DNA of 64,000 nucleotides, taken from contig JACKNY010000003.1 of NCBI GenBank assembly GCA_024234615.1, positions 124,001 to 188,000 of the forward strand. The letters are read 5' to 3'. The position numbers and the translations under genes are program-made. This document shows, piece after piece, positions 43,918-52,115 of the stretch (position 1 is its first letter; each line of letters opens with the position of its first letter). This DNA comes from Pseudomonadales bacterium (GTDB lineage Bacteria > Pseudomonadota > Gammaproteobacteria > Pseudomonadales > IMCC2047). The notes under the pieces were generated by a model that was not told the origin of the DNA, did no database searches, and saw only the letters and a program-made list of their open reading frames with translations.

Positions 43918-44713
43918 TGGTCTCGCGCAGCAGATTTTTCTTAATCTGTGTAACCTGATCTGGCGTAAGCTCCAACACCGATTCGAAATAACGCTCCATG
44001 CTTCCCATTTCCTGCAGGATTGCGGCAAATGCCGCTTCCAGGTAATGCGGCTGCACCTGCACCAACGGCCTTAAAGCATTAATTTTGTCTTCAATATTGT
44101 CGACTTTTCTTCTGAATTTATCGGCGATATGGCTAAGCTTTTGTTCGGCAGCAAAACCTTCGTTGCTCAGCAAATAATCCTCAATAACTTTTTCCTGGGG
44201 CACACCCAACAAAGTTAGCAACAAAGCCACCACACAACCAGTGCGATCCTTTCCAGCAGTACAGTGAATTACAACAGCTCCTCTATGCGGTTGTAACAGC
44301 TTCGCAAAGAGTGCTTTTAAAATAGGCGAAAATTCAAAAGGCATGCGCGCATAATCTTCCAACAGATGTGCTTCTACTTCAGCTCTTGAAATAGAACCTT
44401 TCATAATTTGTTCAAACAGACCCGCAGCAGGATGGCTGTCATCTTGATGTAAATCGATGGTGAAGAAGCTAGGTTCCGGTTCGCCATGCCAGCGCGTGGG
44501 GAATGCTTTGCGCTCAGAGGGGGCGCGTAAATCAAAAATAGAGGATATATTGAGAGGCGATAACTGCTGACAATCAAACTCGCTCAGCTCCGCCAGATGC
44601 CCAGAGCGAAATAACCGCCCCCATTTTACGATGGTGCCATTGCCGACAGAGTAACCACCTAAATCGCGGAAATTTTCTACTCCCTGCAACGCGAGAATAT
44701 GTGCATTATGCAT
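43907..44713 (-). CDS. Tyrosine/serine phosphatase (Cys-based, LipA-like)
   Basis: 268 residues from ATG at 44711-44713; the frame extends 10 codons upstream. The catalytic P-loop is VIHCTAGKDRTGCVVALLL (HC-X5-R). The N-terminal VENFRDLGGY and WGRLFRSGHLAEL are typical of the Y_phosphatase3 family, which includes Listeria LipA. Substrates could be phosphotyrosine proteins or phosphoinositides; nothing nearby decides. Its stop lies inside the tesB 3' end. Confidence 0.85.
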   Translation of the reverse strand: MHNAHILALQGVENFRDLGGYSVGNGTIVKWGRLFRSGHLAELSEFDCQQLSPLNISSIFDLRAPSERKAFPTRWHGEPEPSFFTIDLHQDDSHPAAGLFEQIMKGSISRAEVEAHLLEDYARMPFEFSPILKALFAKLLQPHRGAVVIHCTAGKDRTGCVVALLLTLLGVPQEKVIEDYLLSNEGFAAEQKLSHIADKFRRKVDNIEDKINALRPLVQVQPHYLEAAFAAILQEMGSMERYFESVLELTPDQVTQIKKNLLRETISL

Positions 44714-45228
44714 CGATAGTCTGCACCTTTGATGCCCAAACACTGCCTATTAAGCTCTTATCCTCTGATTTTTACAAGCCTTGCCTTGGCCAAATATCCT
44801 GTCTCAGGCCAATATAAACCCTTAAGGGGCGCAAAACCATAAACTGCGATTCGGCAATCTGCCATGTCATGTGAACTGCCAAGAACTGATTAATATTATT
44901 CCGAAATCACATCAGTCTGGATCAGCCAAATATAAGATTGGATAGCAAGCCTTATCATTTTTCTGTTTCACTCTTGAGGGGTTTTTTATACCTAATGAAC
45001 ATAGCTAAGATAGGGGTCATGATTTGAGAGCACCCCCCAAACAGACCACTTCATTCGGTAAATTCAACATTATTTTATACGACCGACCTATAGTTAACAG
45101 GCTCGGCTCCACCTAGCAAATCAAGCACACATATACGCCAACATAAGCAGGCAAGCGTATGGAGCCAACAAGCATCATGCTGAAACTATCTGCGCCTTTG
45201 CCTGCATTAAAGGAAAATAGTAGGTATT
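44714..45228. other. Intergenic stretch without a recognised gene
   Basis: About 0.5 kb between the phosphatase start and the possible small ORF at 45229. Short open frames exist on both strands, but none has a ribosome site or recognisable sequence. A T-rich GAGGGGTTTTTT at 44977-44988 has no upstream stem. I see no RNA gene. Confidence 0.5.
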
Positions 45229-45321
45229 TTATTGCAGGTACACCAGAGTTGCCGCCATAGCAATTAACACCAGCGTGGTTAGCACTCGGATGGTTTGACA
45301 CTTTTTACAGTTTCGGCTCAT
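45229..45321 (-). CDS. Possible 30-residue single-pass membrane protein with CxxC
   Basis: An ATG at 45319-45321 opens a 30-codon frame ending at TAA 45229-45231. It reads MSRNCKKCQTIR, then a hydrophobic segment VLTTLVLIAMAATLVYLQ. The CxxC followed by a basic turn and one membrane helix is a coherent small-protein design, but no good Shine-Dalgarno sequence precedes it. It is a candidate only. Confidence 0.35.
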   Translation of the reverse strand: MSRNCKKCQTIRVLTTLVLIAMAATLVYLQ

Positions 45322-45365
45322 CTGTTCATCAATGTTAATAACAACTGGCTAACTTGGCGAGTGAC

Positions 45366-45464
45366 GTAACCCGCCTTGCCGGCCGCCACGGCTAGCCTGA
45401 CAGTTTAATGCGGATGTCCTTTTAATAAAACTGTCGTATTTCAGTTTCATACTTGGTGGGTTAC
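45366..45464. repeat. Nested inverted repeat, about 100 bp
   Basis: Outer arms GTAACCCGCC (45366-45375) and GGTGGGTTAC (45455-45464) pair with one G-T mismatch. Inner arms GACAGTTT (45399-45406) and AAACTGTC (45428-45435) pair perfectly. GTGGGTTAC/GTAACCC arms are typical of dispersed palindromic repeats in many bacterial genomes. The following 280 bp up to ppx hold no convincing gene. Confidence 0.5.
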
Positions 45465-45744
45465 ATGATACACACAGAAGTTTGAGCAAGCTCATCCGTA
45501 ACGAGACTCAGTTTGCCAAGCAAAGCAAGAAAGCTGGGATCTTTCTCAAAGCCAATGGCATCAACGATATCATGGAAATACGCTTGTAAAGCACGAACAC
45601 TGGACAAAAACTTGAACAACCGTTATGTTCCACGAGGGAATCGCAAGAAGATCAGATTCCAAATCGCCATTCACGATTATCTAAAGGGGCCGGGGTCTTA
45701 AGGAAGCTTTGGTCGGCGCCCTAAACATTCATTATTGGTAACCA

Positions 45745-46695
45745 ATGCTTTCTGAACCAAGCGTCGAAAACTGCCCCACACAACACCATCAACCCTTTAT
45801 TGTCGCCGCACTAGATATCGGCTCCAATAGCTTTCATCTAGTGATCGCCCGCCAAGTCGATGGTGATTTTCAGTTTCTTGAGCGTCATAAACAACAGATA
45901 CGACTCGCCGCAGGGCTCAATAGCAAAAATACGATCAACAGCGAGACAATCGATCGCGCCATGGCTTGTTTGGAAGAATTTAGCAAGCTAATCCGTCATT
46001 ACCAACCAACCCAAATTAGAGCCGTGGCAACCCATAGTTTGCGTATCGCTGATAATGCCGAGGACTTTTTGCTGCGTGCCAAACAGCACTTTCCAGCTAG
46101 CATAGAAATTATTTCCGGAACGCAGGAAGCCCAGCTCATCTACGAGGGAGTTGCACATTTATCCGATATTCATGGCCAGCTGTTGGTGATGGACATTGGC
46201 GGCGGCAGCACCGAGTTTGTCATCGGCTCTGACTTTCATGCCAAACAGCTACGCAGCTGTCCGGTTGGTTGCATCAACCTGACCCGGCAGTTTTTCCCCG
46301 ATGGCACCCTCAACAGGAAACGTTTCGATAATTTAATCAATACTGCGCAACAACAACTCACACCGTTCAGCGAGGAGTATATCAAGCTCGGCTGGACTCA
46401 GTGTCTGGGATCTTCCGGCAGTATACGGATGATTGATCGCATCCTCAAAGAAGAGGGTTACCGCAAGCGCACTATCACGCTGGAGCGCCTATTAACTATA
46501 GCCGACCACATCCTTACCTTTGATAACTTGGATGACGTCAAACTGCCCGGCTTATGGCCCGAACGCAAAACAATCCTGGCGGCGGCGGTCGGTATTTTAA
46601 TCGCTGCCTTTAAGTCACTTAGGATTGAGCAGATGAACTATACTCGAGGCGCACTACGTGAAGGTTTACTCTATAGCCTCGTCAATAATCCTTAG
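45745..46695 (+). CDS. ppx: Ppx/GppA-family phosphatase, short form
   Basis: 316 residues, equal to the two-lobed N-terminal part of Ppx/GppA; the C-terminal HD-like domain of full-length Ppx (about 500 residues) is missing. The ASKHA phosphate motifs are ALDIGSNSFHLVIAR and LLVMDIGGGSTEFVIG, with RAVATHSLRIA and IISGTQEAQLIYEGV between. It hydrolyses polyphosphate or pppGpp; short forms are common. It is followed 44 bp later by a YdhR-family gene. The natural end of the frame suggests a short family member, not a truncation. Confidence 0.85.
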   Translation: MLSEPSVENCPTQHHQPFIVAALDIGSNSFHLVIARQVDGDFQFLERHKQQIRLAAGLNSKNTINSETIDRAMACLEEFSKLIRHYQPTQIRAVATHSLRIADNAEDFLLRAKQHFPASIEIISGTQEAQLIYEGVAHLSDIHGQLLVMDIGGGSTEFVIGSDFHAKQLRSCPVGCINLTRQFFPDGTLNRKRFDNLINTAQQQLTPFSEEYIKLGWTQCLGSSGSIRMIDRILKEEGYRKRTITLERLLTIADHILTFDNLDDVKLPGLWPERKTILAAAVGILIAAFKSLRIEQMNYTRGALREGLLYSLVNNP

Positions 46696-46739
46696 GGCGC
46701 AAAGCCGCCCGGACCAACCACTTTGAAGGAGGAATAAAA

Positions 46740-47066
46740 ATGGCCCAAAAGCTGGTTCAAATAAACTTTCACTACGCAATCCCAAAGCAACAGCTTCAAG
46801 CAGGTACAGATGAAGCCCTTGCGCTGATCCAACAAGCACCGGGATTAATCTGGAAAATCTGGATATATAATGATCAAGACAAAATTGCCGGAGGTATTTA
46901 TCTCTTTGAAAATGAAGATACGGCGAGAGCCTACGCTAACGGGCCGGTCGTAGCCAGCTTGAAAAACTCACCAGTATTTTCAGACTTTAACGTTCGATTA
47001 TTTGATATTATGCGCGAGCAGAGCCAAGCAACCCACGCTTATCTGGGGGGTTCATTTCCCCACTGA
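46740..47066 (+). CDS. YdhR-family putative monooxygenase
   Basis: 108 residues, strong ribosome site AAGGAGGAATAAAA. The ferredoxin-like fold of the family is apparent in LVQINFHYAIPKQQL, GLIWKIWIYNDQDKIAGGIYLFENEDTARAY and FNVRLFDIMREQSQ in outline. YdhR relatives resemble ABM monooxygenases but lack a proven substrate. The gene lies between ppx and cysK, all on the plus strand. Confidence 0.8.
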   Translation: MAQKLVQINFHYAIPKQQLQAGTDEALALIQQAPGLIWKIWIYNDQDKIAGGIYLFENEDTARAYANGPVVASLKNSPVFSDFNVRLFDIMREQSQATHAYLGGSFPH

Positions 47067-47204
47067 AGTAGATATCTTTTACGTCCCCGCAGCGTCAAAA
47101 ACCACCAGTCTATAAAATCGCCTAATTGCTGGACAAGCGCTATCGGTGGGTAGTAGCCTAACACTCAGATATCACGGTCAGCGTTAGCCCTAGGGAGGTT
47201 CATC

Positions 47205-48182
47205 ATGTCAAATTTATTCGAAGATAACAGTCTATCCATTGGCAACACTCCGCTGGTGAAACTACATCGTATTACCAACGCCAACATTTACGCCAAAATA
47301 GAAAGCCGCAATCCGGCCAATTCCGTCAAATGCCGTATCGGTGCCAGTATGATCTGGGCGGCGGAGCAGGATGGCTCATTAAAGCCCGGTATTGAACTGA
47401 TTGAATCAACTAGCGGCAATACAGGTATTGCCCTCGCTTTTGTCGCCGCCGCACGCGGTTATAAACTGACGTTAACCATGCCCCACACCATGAGCCTGGA
47501 ACGTCGCCAGTTAATGAAAGCACTCGGCGCCAACGTGGTGTTAACCGATGGTGCACTTGGCATGACAGGGGCCATTAAAAAAGCCCAAGAAATCATTGAT
47601 AGCAACCCTGGTCGCTATTTAATGCTTCAACAATTTGAGAACCCGGCCAATCCGCAGATTCACGAGCAAACCACTGGCCCAGAAATATGGAAGGATACCG
47701 ACGGTCAAATTGATATTCTGGTGTCGGGGGTCGGCACCGGCGGCACTATTACCGGCGCATCGCGCTATTTTAAAAAGGTGCAGGGGAAAGCTGTCACATC
47801 GGTAGCGGTTGAACCCACCTCCACCACCATGATCACCGCCGCGCTCGCGGGCGAAACGCCTACTCATGGGCCGCATAAAATTCAAGGTATCGGCGCGGGC
47901 TTTGTCCCGAAAAATCTAGATCTCTCTATGGTAGATCAGGTCGAGCGTATCGATGATGATATTGCGATGGAGTATGCACACCGGCTGATGCGTGAAGAAG
48001 GTATTCTTGCCGGAATATCCAGCGGTGCGGCCGTAGCGGCAGCAATACGCGTTTCTCAGCAGGAGCAGCACCAGGGAAAGATGATCGTGGTAATCCTGCC
48101 CGATTCCGGTGAGCGTTATCTCACCACTGCTTTGTTTCAAGGATTTTTCAGCGATAAAGAAACGATTCAAGCTATTAGCTGA
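47205..48182 (+). CDS. cysK: Cysteine synthase A (O-acetylserine sulfhydrylase)
   Basis: 325 residues. The PLP lysine is in NPANSVKCRIGASMIW (usually NPAFSVKCRIG). The substrate loop is ESTSGNTGIALAFVAA, and the phosphate loop SGVGTGGTITGASRYF is complete. The C-terminal ILAGISSGAAVAAA and LPDSGERYLTTALF are standard. It converts O-acetylserine and sulfide to cysteine. AGGGAGG precedes the ATG. It is followed by yrfG. Confidence 0.94.
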   Translation: MSNLFEDNSLSIGNTPLVKLHRITNANIYAKIESRNPANSVKCRIGASMIWAAEQDGSLKPGIELIESTSGNTGIALAFVAAARGYKLTLTMPHTMSLERRQLMKALGANVVLTDGALGMTGAIKKAQEIIDSNPGRYLMLQQFENPANPQIHEQTTGPEIWKDTDGQIDILVSGVGTGGTITGASRYFKKVQGKAVTSVAVEPTSTTMITAALAGETPTHGPHKIQGIGAGFVPKNLDLSMVDQVERIDDDIAMEYAHRLMREEGILAGISSGAAVAAAIRVSQQEQHQGKMIVVILPDSGERYLTTALFQGFFSDKETIQAIS

Positions 48183-48258
48183 ACAATTGCGTTGTAGCCA
48201 ACCACACAGGGAAACTATCGCAAAAATAGCTCAGAGACTATCGAGGGCTCATCAGAAC

Positions 48259-48930
48259 ATGATCGATTGGGATCAAATAGATACTGTATTTCTAGACATG
48301 GACGGCACGCTTCTGGATCTGCACTTCGATAACTATTTCTGGCTCCAGCACATTCCTCAACGCTACGCTGAAAAGCACGGAATGCCCCCAGAACGCGCCT
48401 ATCAAAAATTAATGAAACAATTTAAGGAGCGGGAAGGTAGCCTTAGCTGGTACTGCATAGACTATTGGTCAGAGACACTGCAACTGGATATCCCCGTTTT
48501 GAAACGGGAAATACAGCATAAAATTCAATTTAGACCGCACGTTACGGATTTTTTAGACCTGCTAAAAACCACCAACAAGAACGCTGTGATCGTCACCAAC
48601 GCCCATCAGGAGAGTATCAAGCTAAAACTCCAATTCACCGGACTCAATAAGTGGGTAGATAGGATTATTTGCTCTCATGACCTTGATTGCCCAAAGGAAC
48701 ATTCCGAGTTCTGGCATAAATTGCAACGACATCAATCCTTTTCCAGGAAATCAACGTTGCTGATCGATGATAGTCTGCCTGTATTGAGAGCGGCAAAAGA
48801 CTATGGCATTCAGCATTTACTCACTATTTTGCAACCGGATAGTCAGCAGCCCAACAGGGAAATAAATGAGTTCCTTGGCATTGACAGTTTTGCCGATATT
48901 CATCCGCCGACGATGACTCAAGATGAATGA
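48259..48930 (+). CDS. yrfG: HAD-family GMP/IMP nucleotidase YrfG
   Basis: 223 residues from ATG at 48259; the frame is open upstream into cysK, but the family starts MIDWDQIDTVFLDMDGTLLDL. That sequence holds the HAD nucleophile (DMDGT). Motif II is VIVTNAHQ, and the Mg-binding end motif is LLIDDSLPVLRAA. The E. coli homologue dephosphorylates GMP and IMP. It overlaps hslR by 8 bp, forming yrfG-hslR-hslO as in E. coli. Confidence 0.93.
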   Translation: MIDWDQIDTVFLDMDGTLLDLHFDNYFWLQHIPQRYAEKHGMPPERAYQKLMKQFKEREGSLSWYCIDYWSETLQLDIPVLKREIQHKIQFRPHVTDFLDLLKTTNKNAVIVTNAHQESIKLKLQFTGLNKWVDRIICSHDLDCPKEHSEFWHKLQRHQSFSRKSTLLIDDSLPVLRAAKDYGIQHLLTILQPDSQQPNREINEFLGIDSFADIHPPTMTQDE

Positions 48931-49336
48931 GACGCCGGTACGATTGGACAAATGGCTTTGGGCAGCACGTTTTTTCAAAACCCGCGCCCTAGCGAAAAAA
49001 GCCATAGAAGGTGGCAAAGTCCATTATGAAGCTGCTCGCAGCAAACCGAGCAAAATTGTCGAGCCGGGGGCAAAGCTCACAATAAGGCAGGGCTGGAGTG
49101 AGATGACCGTCTTGGTCACTAATCTATCAGAGCAACGCCGCGGTGCAGAGGAAGCGAGACAACTTTACGTAGAAACAGCGGATAGTATGGCCAAACGACA
49201 GCTTGAAATTGAACAACGTAAATTACAAAGGGCCTCTATGCCACAGACGGAGCAACGTCCCACTAAAAAACAACGCCGTCAAATTGTACGGTTTAAGAGC
49301 ATTCATGACTCGTCAAATGAGAGACAGCCCCTATGA
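48923..49336 (+). CDS. hslR: Heat shock protein 15 HslR
   Basis: 137 residues. The S4 RNA-binding domain is at the N-terminus: VRLDKWLWAARFFKTRALAKKAIEGGKVHYEAARSKPSK in outline. A basic C-terminal tail follows (RKLQRASMPQTEQRPTKKQRR). HslR binds 50S subunits that carry blocked nascent chains and helps recycle them. It overlaps yrfG (8 bp) and hslO (4 bp, ATGA), showing tight translational coupling. Confidence 0.95.
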   Translation: MNETPVRLDKWLWAARFFKTRALAKKAIEGGKVHYEAARSKPSKIVEPGAKLTIRQGWSEMTVLVTNLSEQRRGAEEARQLYVETADSMAKRQLEIEQRKLQRASMPQTEQRPTKKQRRQIVRFKSIHDSSNERQPL

Positions 49337-50229
49337 GTTCACCCGACCAACTACAGCACTTCCTGTTTTCCGATGTTGATATTCGTGGACAACTGGTGGG
49401 CTTAGAGGAAGCATACCAACAGGTACTGGAAAACAGTGAATACCCACAACCCATTAAGGCGTTAATTGGCGAGTTTATGGCGGCAGCGGCACTGCTCAGT
49501 GGCACCATCAAAGTGGATGGCAAACTCAGTATTCAAGCCCAAGGAAATGGCCCACTGAGCCTGATAATGGCAGAGTGCGGGCACAATCAAGAGGTGCGCG
49601 CTATCGCCCGCTGGGAGGGCGAACCTGAGCAGATATCGCTGAAAGAATTATTGGGTGAAGGCCAGTTAGTGATCTCTATCGAACCCGATCAAGGCCAGCG
49701 TTACCAGGGTATGGTGCCCTTTACAGGCGATACTTTAGCCCAATGTCTGGAGTCCTATTTTGATCAATCAGAGCAAATAAAGACCAAAATTTGGTTAAGC
49801 TCAAATCCCGGCCAATCTGCCGCTGGCTTACTATTACAGGCAATGCCAGCGACAAGTGATAACTTCGACGAAGATGCCTGGCCTCGCATCTGTATGCTCA
49901 CGAATACGCTCACAGAAACAGAACTCCGAGACTTACAAAATGTGGCTCTCATCTACCACCTTTATCATCAAGAAGAGGTAAATCTCTACCCACCATCACC
50001 CATTTCTTTCCGCTGCAGCTGCAACAGAGAAAGAACTATGAGCGCACTCATCGGTTTGGGTCAAGACGAGCTTGAGGACATCATTGCGGAACAACAAGAG
50101 CTGGAAGTGAAGTGCGAGTTTTGTAACGCAACCTACCACTTTACTCGTGAGGATCTGGAACCCTATATGCTGGAGCTGGATATTACGAAAATGGCCAGTG
50201 ATTTATCACCCTCCAGAACTTTACACTGA
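49333..50229 (+). CDS. hslO: Redox-regulated chaperone Hsp33
   Basis: 298 residues, standard length. The N-terminal domain has FLFSDVDIRGQLVGLEEAY and QAQGNGPLSLIMAECG. The C-terminal redox switch carries the zinc cysteines CSC (FRCSCNRERT) and CEFC (VKCEFCNATYHF). Under oxidative and heat stress the cysteines form disulfides and activate the holdase. It is the last gene of the yrfG-hslR-hslO operon. Confidence 0.96.
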   Translation: MSSPDQLQHFLFSDVDIRGQLVGLEEAYQQVLENSEYPQPIKALIGEFMAAAALLSGTIKVDGKLSIQAQGNGPLSLIMAECGHNQEVRAIARWEGEPEQISLKELLGEGQLVISIEPDQGQRYQGMVPFTGDTLAQCLESYFDQSEQIKTKIWLSSNPGQSAAGLLLQAMPATSDNFDEDAWPRICMLTNTLTETELRDLQNVALIYHLYHQEEVNLYPPSPISFRCSCNRERTMSALIGLGQDELEDIIAEQQELEVKCEFCNATYHFTREDLEPYMLELDITKMASDLSPSRTLH

Positions 50230-50373
50230 TTCTTAATTAGTAATATGAATATCTACTATCATTCTAAATTTGGTAATTAGACGAATTTCTGCTTAGCTTC
50301 TCGACTTTTTTTTGTCATAATTACGCGCCCAAAAACTGTTCGGCCGACGGAATTAATTAACCTCGGCGTATTT

Positions 50374-50405
50374 AGCCGGGTTCGATATGTTGTGCCGGCT
50401 TTTTT
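50374..50405 (+). terminator. Intrinsic terminator in the hslO-pckA gap (possible pckA leader)
   Basis: AGCCGG (50374-50379) pairs with CCGGCT (50395-50400), followed by TTTTT. It ends only 28 bp before the pckA ATG and 145 bp after hslO, so it could serve hslO termination or attenuate a pckA leader. A further palindrome CGGCGTACGCCG covers 50409-50420. Confidence 0.55.
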
Positions 50406-50432
50406 AGGCGGCGTACGCCGTAGGAAATTAAA

Positions 50433-51995
50433 ATGAATAATGCCGCTGAAAGTCAGCAATTGAGCACAAGCTATGTCGATCTTAGTATCGCTGAACTGGT
50501 CGAGTTAGCAATCCGTCGAGGTGAAGGAAGGCTTGCAGATAATGGTTCTCTGGTAGTGAATACCGGCAAACGCACAGGCCGATCTCCGATGGATCGCTTT
50601 ATCGTGCAAGAACCCAGCACTGAAAATGAGATTCACTGGGGCCCGATCAACCGCCCTTTTCCCTCTGACAAATTTGATACCCTTTGGGAGCGCGCTGAAG
50701 ACTATCTTCATGGGAAGGAATCTTTCGTTGCTCATTTGCACGTAGGAGCGGACCCCGAACATTACATCCCCGTCACGGTTGCAACCGAAACTGCTTGGCA
50801 TAATCTTTTTGGTAAAATTTTGTTTGTACGCCCGGAAAAATTTAATCCCCGCGACAAAGGCAAGTGGCAAATTATCAACATTCCGCATTTTAGCTGTGAC
50901 CCTGAGCGCGATGGCACTAACAGTGACGGCGCAGTGATTATCAACTTTGCCAAACGCCGAGTCTTGCTCGCCGGCATGCAATATGCGGGTGAAATGAAAA
51001 AAGCCATGTTTTCAGTACAAAATTTTCTGCTGCCGGAAAAAGATGTTTTACCGATGCACTGCTCAGCGAATACCGACGGCGGTGGTGATGTTACGTTATT
51101 TTTTGGCCTATCCGGCACAGGTAAAACAACCCTTAGCGCCGACCCAAATCGTTACCTTATCGGTGATGACGAACACGGCTGGGGCAAGGGTTCGGTATTT
51201 AATATTGAAGGTGGCTGCTATGCCAAATGTATCGATCTGAGCAAAAAGAACGAACCGGTTATTTGGGACGCCATTAAGTTTGGCGCCATTGTCGAAAACG
51301 TCGTAATCGATGAACAAACACGCATTCCTGATTACCGCGATGCCAGCCTCACTCAGAATACTCGCGCCGCCTATCCTCGCGAACATATCGATCTGCGAGT
51401 AGAAGCAAACTTAGCAGGCGAGCCTAACGCCATTATTTTCCTGACCTGTGACCTTACCGGCGTACTACCTCCGGTTTCAATTCTTTCCAAGGAAGCGGCG
51501 GCCTATCATTTTTTGAGTGGTTATACAGCGCTGGTAGGCTCGACCGAAATGGGCTCTACGGCAGGCATTAAATCCACTTTTTCTACCTGCTTCGGCGCAC
51601 CTTTTTTCCCGCGTCCGCCGAGTGAGTATGCCGAACTACTGATTAAACGACTAGAGGATTTTGGCAGTCAGGTCTACTTGGTCAACACTGGCTGGACCGG
51701 TGGTGCTTATGGGCAGGGCGGTGAACGCTTTAGCATTCCAACCACTCGAGCAGTTATTGCGGCCGTACAGAGTGGTGAGCTACGTGACGCGGAAACTACC
51801 CATCTTCCAACATTGAATCTAAGCATCCCAGTGCAGGTAAAGGGCGTTGATACACAGCTACTCAATCCACGCAATACCTGGAAAGACACAGTAGCGTACG
51901 ATCAGCAAGCTCAGGAGTTAGCCACTAAATTTGTTGAAAACTTTAAAAAGTTTGATGTGCCCGAAAGCATCATCCAGGCTGGGCCAAAAGCTTAA
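50433..51995 (+). CDS. pckA: Phosphoenolpyruvate carboxykinase (ATP)
   Basis: 520 residues. It begins with a segment including GSLVVNTGKRTGRSPMDRFIV. The kinase-1a P-loop is FFGLSGTGKTTLSADPNR, and the metal motif is GDDEHGWG. Substrate-binding RDASLTQNTRAAYP and the C-terminal LVNTGWTGGAYGQGGERF are conserved. It makes PEP from oxaloacetate in gluconeogenesis, which with maeB suggests growth on organic acids. TAGGAAA precedes the ATG. pckA lies near hslO in E. coli too. Confidence 0.96.
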   Translation: MNNAAESQQLSTSYVDLSIAELVELAIRRGEGRLADNGSLVVNTGKRTGRSPMDRFIVQEPSTENEIHWGPINRPFPSDKFDTLWERAEDYLHGKESFVAHLHVGADPEHYIPVTVATETAWHNLFGKILFVRPEKFNPRDKGKWQIINIPHFSCDPERDGTNSDGAVIINFAKRRVLLAGMQYAGEMKKAMFSVQNFLLPEKDVLPMHCSANTDGGGDVTLFFGLSGTGKTTLSADPNRYLIGDDEHGWGKGSVFNIEGGCYAKCIDLSKKNEPVIWDAIKFGAIVENVVIDEQTRIPDYRDASLTQNTRAAYPREHIDLRVEANLAGEPNAIIFLTCDLTGVLPPVSILSKEAAAYHFLSGYTALVGSTEMGSTAGIKSTFSTCFGAPFFPRPPSEYAELLIKRLEDFGSQVYLVNTGWTGGAYGQGGERFSIPTTRAVIAAVQSGELRDAETTHLPTLNLSIPVQVKGVDTQLLNPRNTWKDTVAYDQQAQELATKFVENFKKFDVPESIIQAGPKA

Positions 51996-52045
51996 ACCTG
52001 TACCAGAGCCTGTGAACGATGGACGCGGTTAAATTATGCCATTAG

Positions 52046-52072
52046 ACGGGGCTTCAGCTGATGCCCCGTTTT
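52046..52072 (+). terminator. Rho-independent terminator after pckA
   Basis: ACGGGGC (52046-52052) and GCCCCGT (52063-52069) form a perfect 7-bp stem, followed by TTTT. It lies 50 bp after the pckA stop. Confidence 0.85.
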
Positions 52073-52115
52073 GTCCTGACATGCTTTCCCCCTCTCTCTG
52101 CGCAGGAGCGTAAAC

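Noticed and set aside
44973..44988. CTCTTGAGGGGTTTTTT, reminiscent of the 3' half of a phage T7-type terminator
   Set aside because: No complementary CCCCTCAAG-like arm lies upstream, so no hairpin can form.
45113..45301. 62-residue minus-strand frame overlapping the 30-residue candidate
   Set aside because: Its codons run through the shorter candidate in another frame, and it has no ribosome site and no coherent pattern.
45513..45701. 62-residue open frame on the plus strand before ppx, rich in basic residues
   Set aside because: No ribosome site, no recognised family, and other frames of the same stretch look no worse. It may be remains of a gene, but I cannot support one.
45745..46695. 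Short Ppx considered as a truncated pseudogene
   Set aside because: The two-lobed domain is complete and ends naturally; many bacteria have about 300-residue family members.
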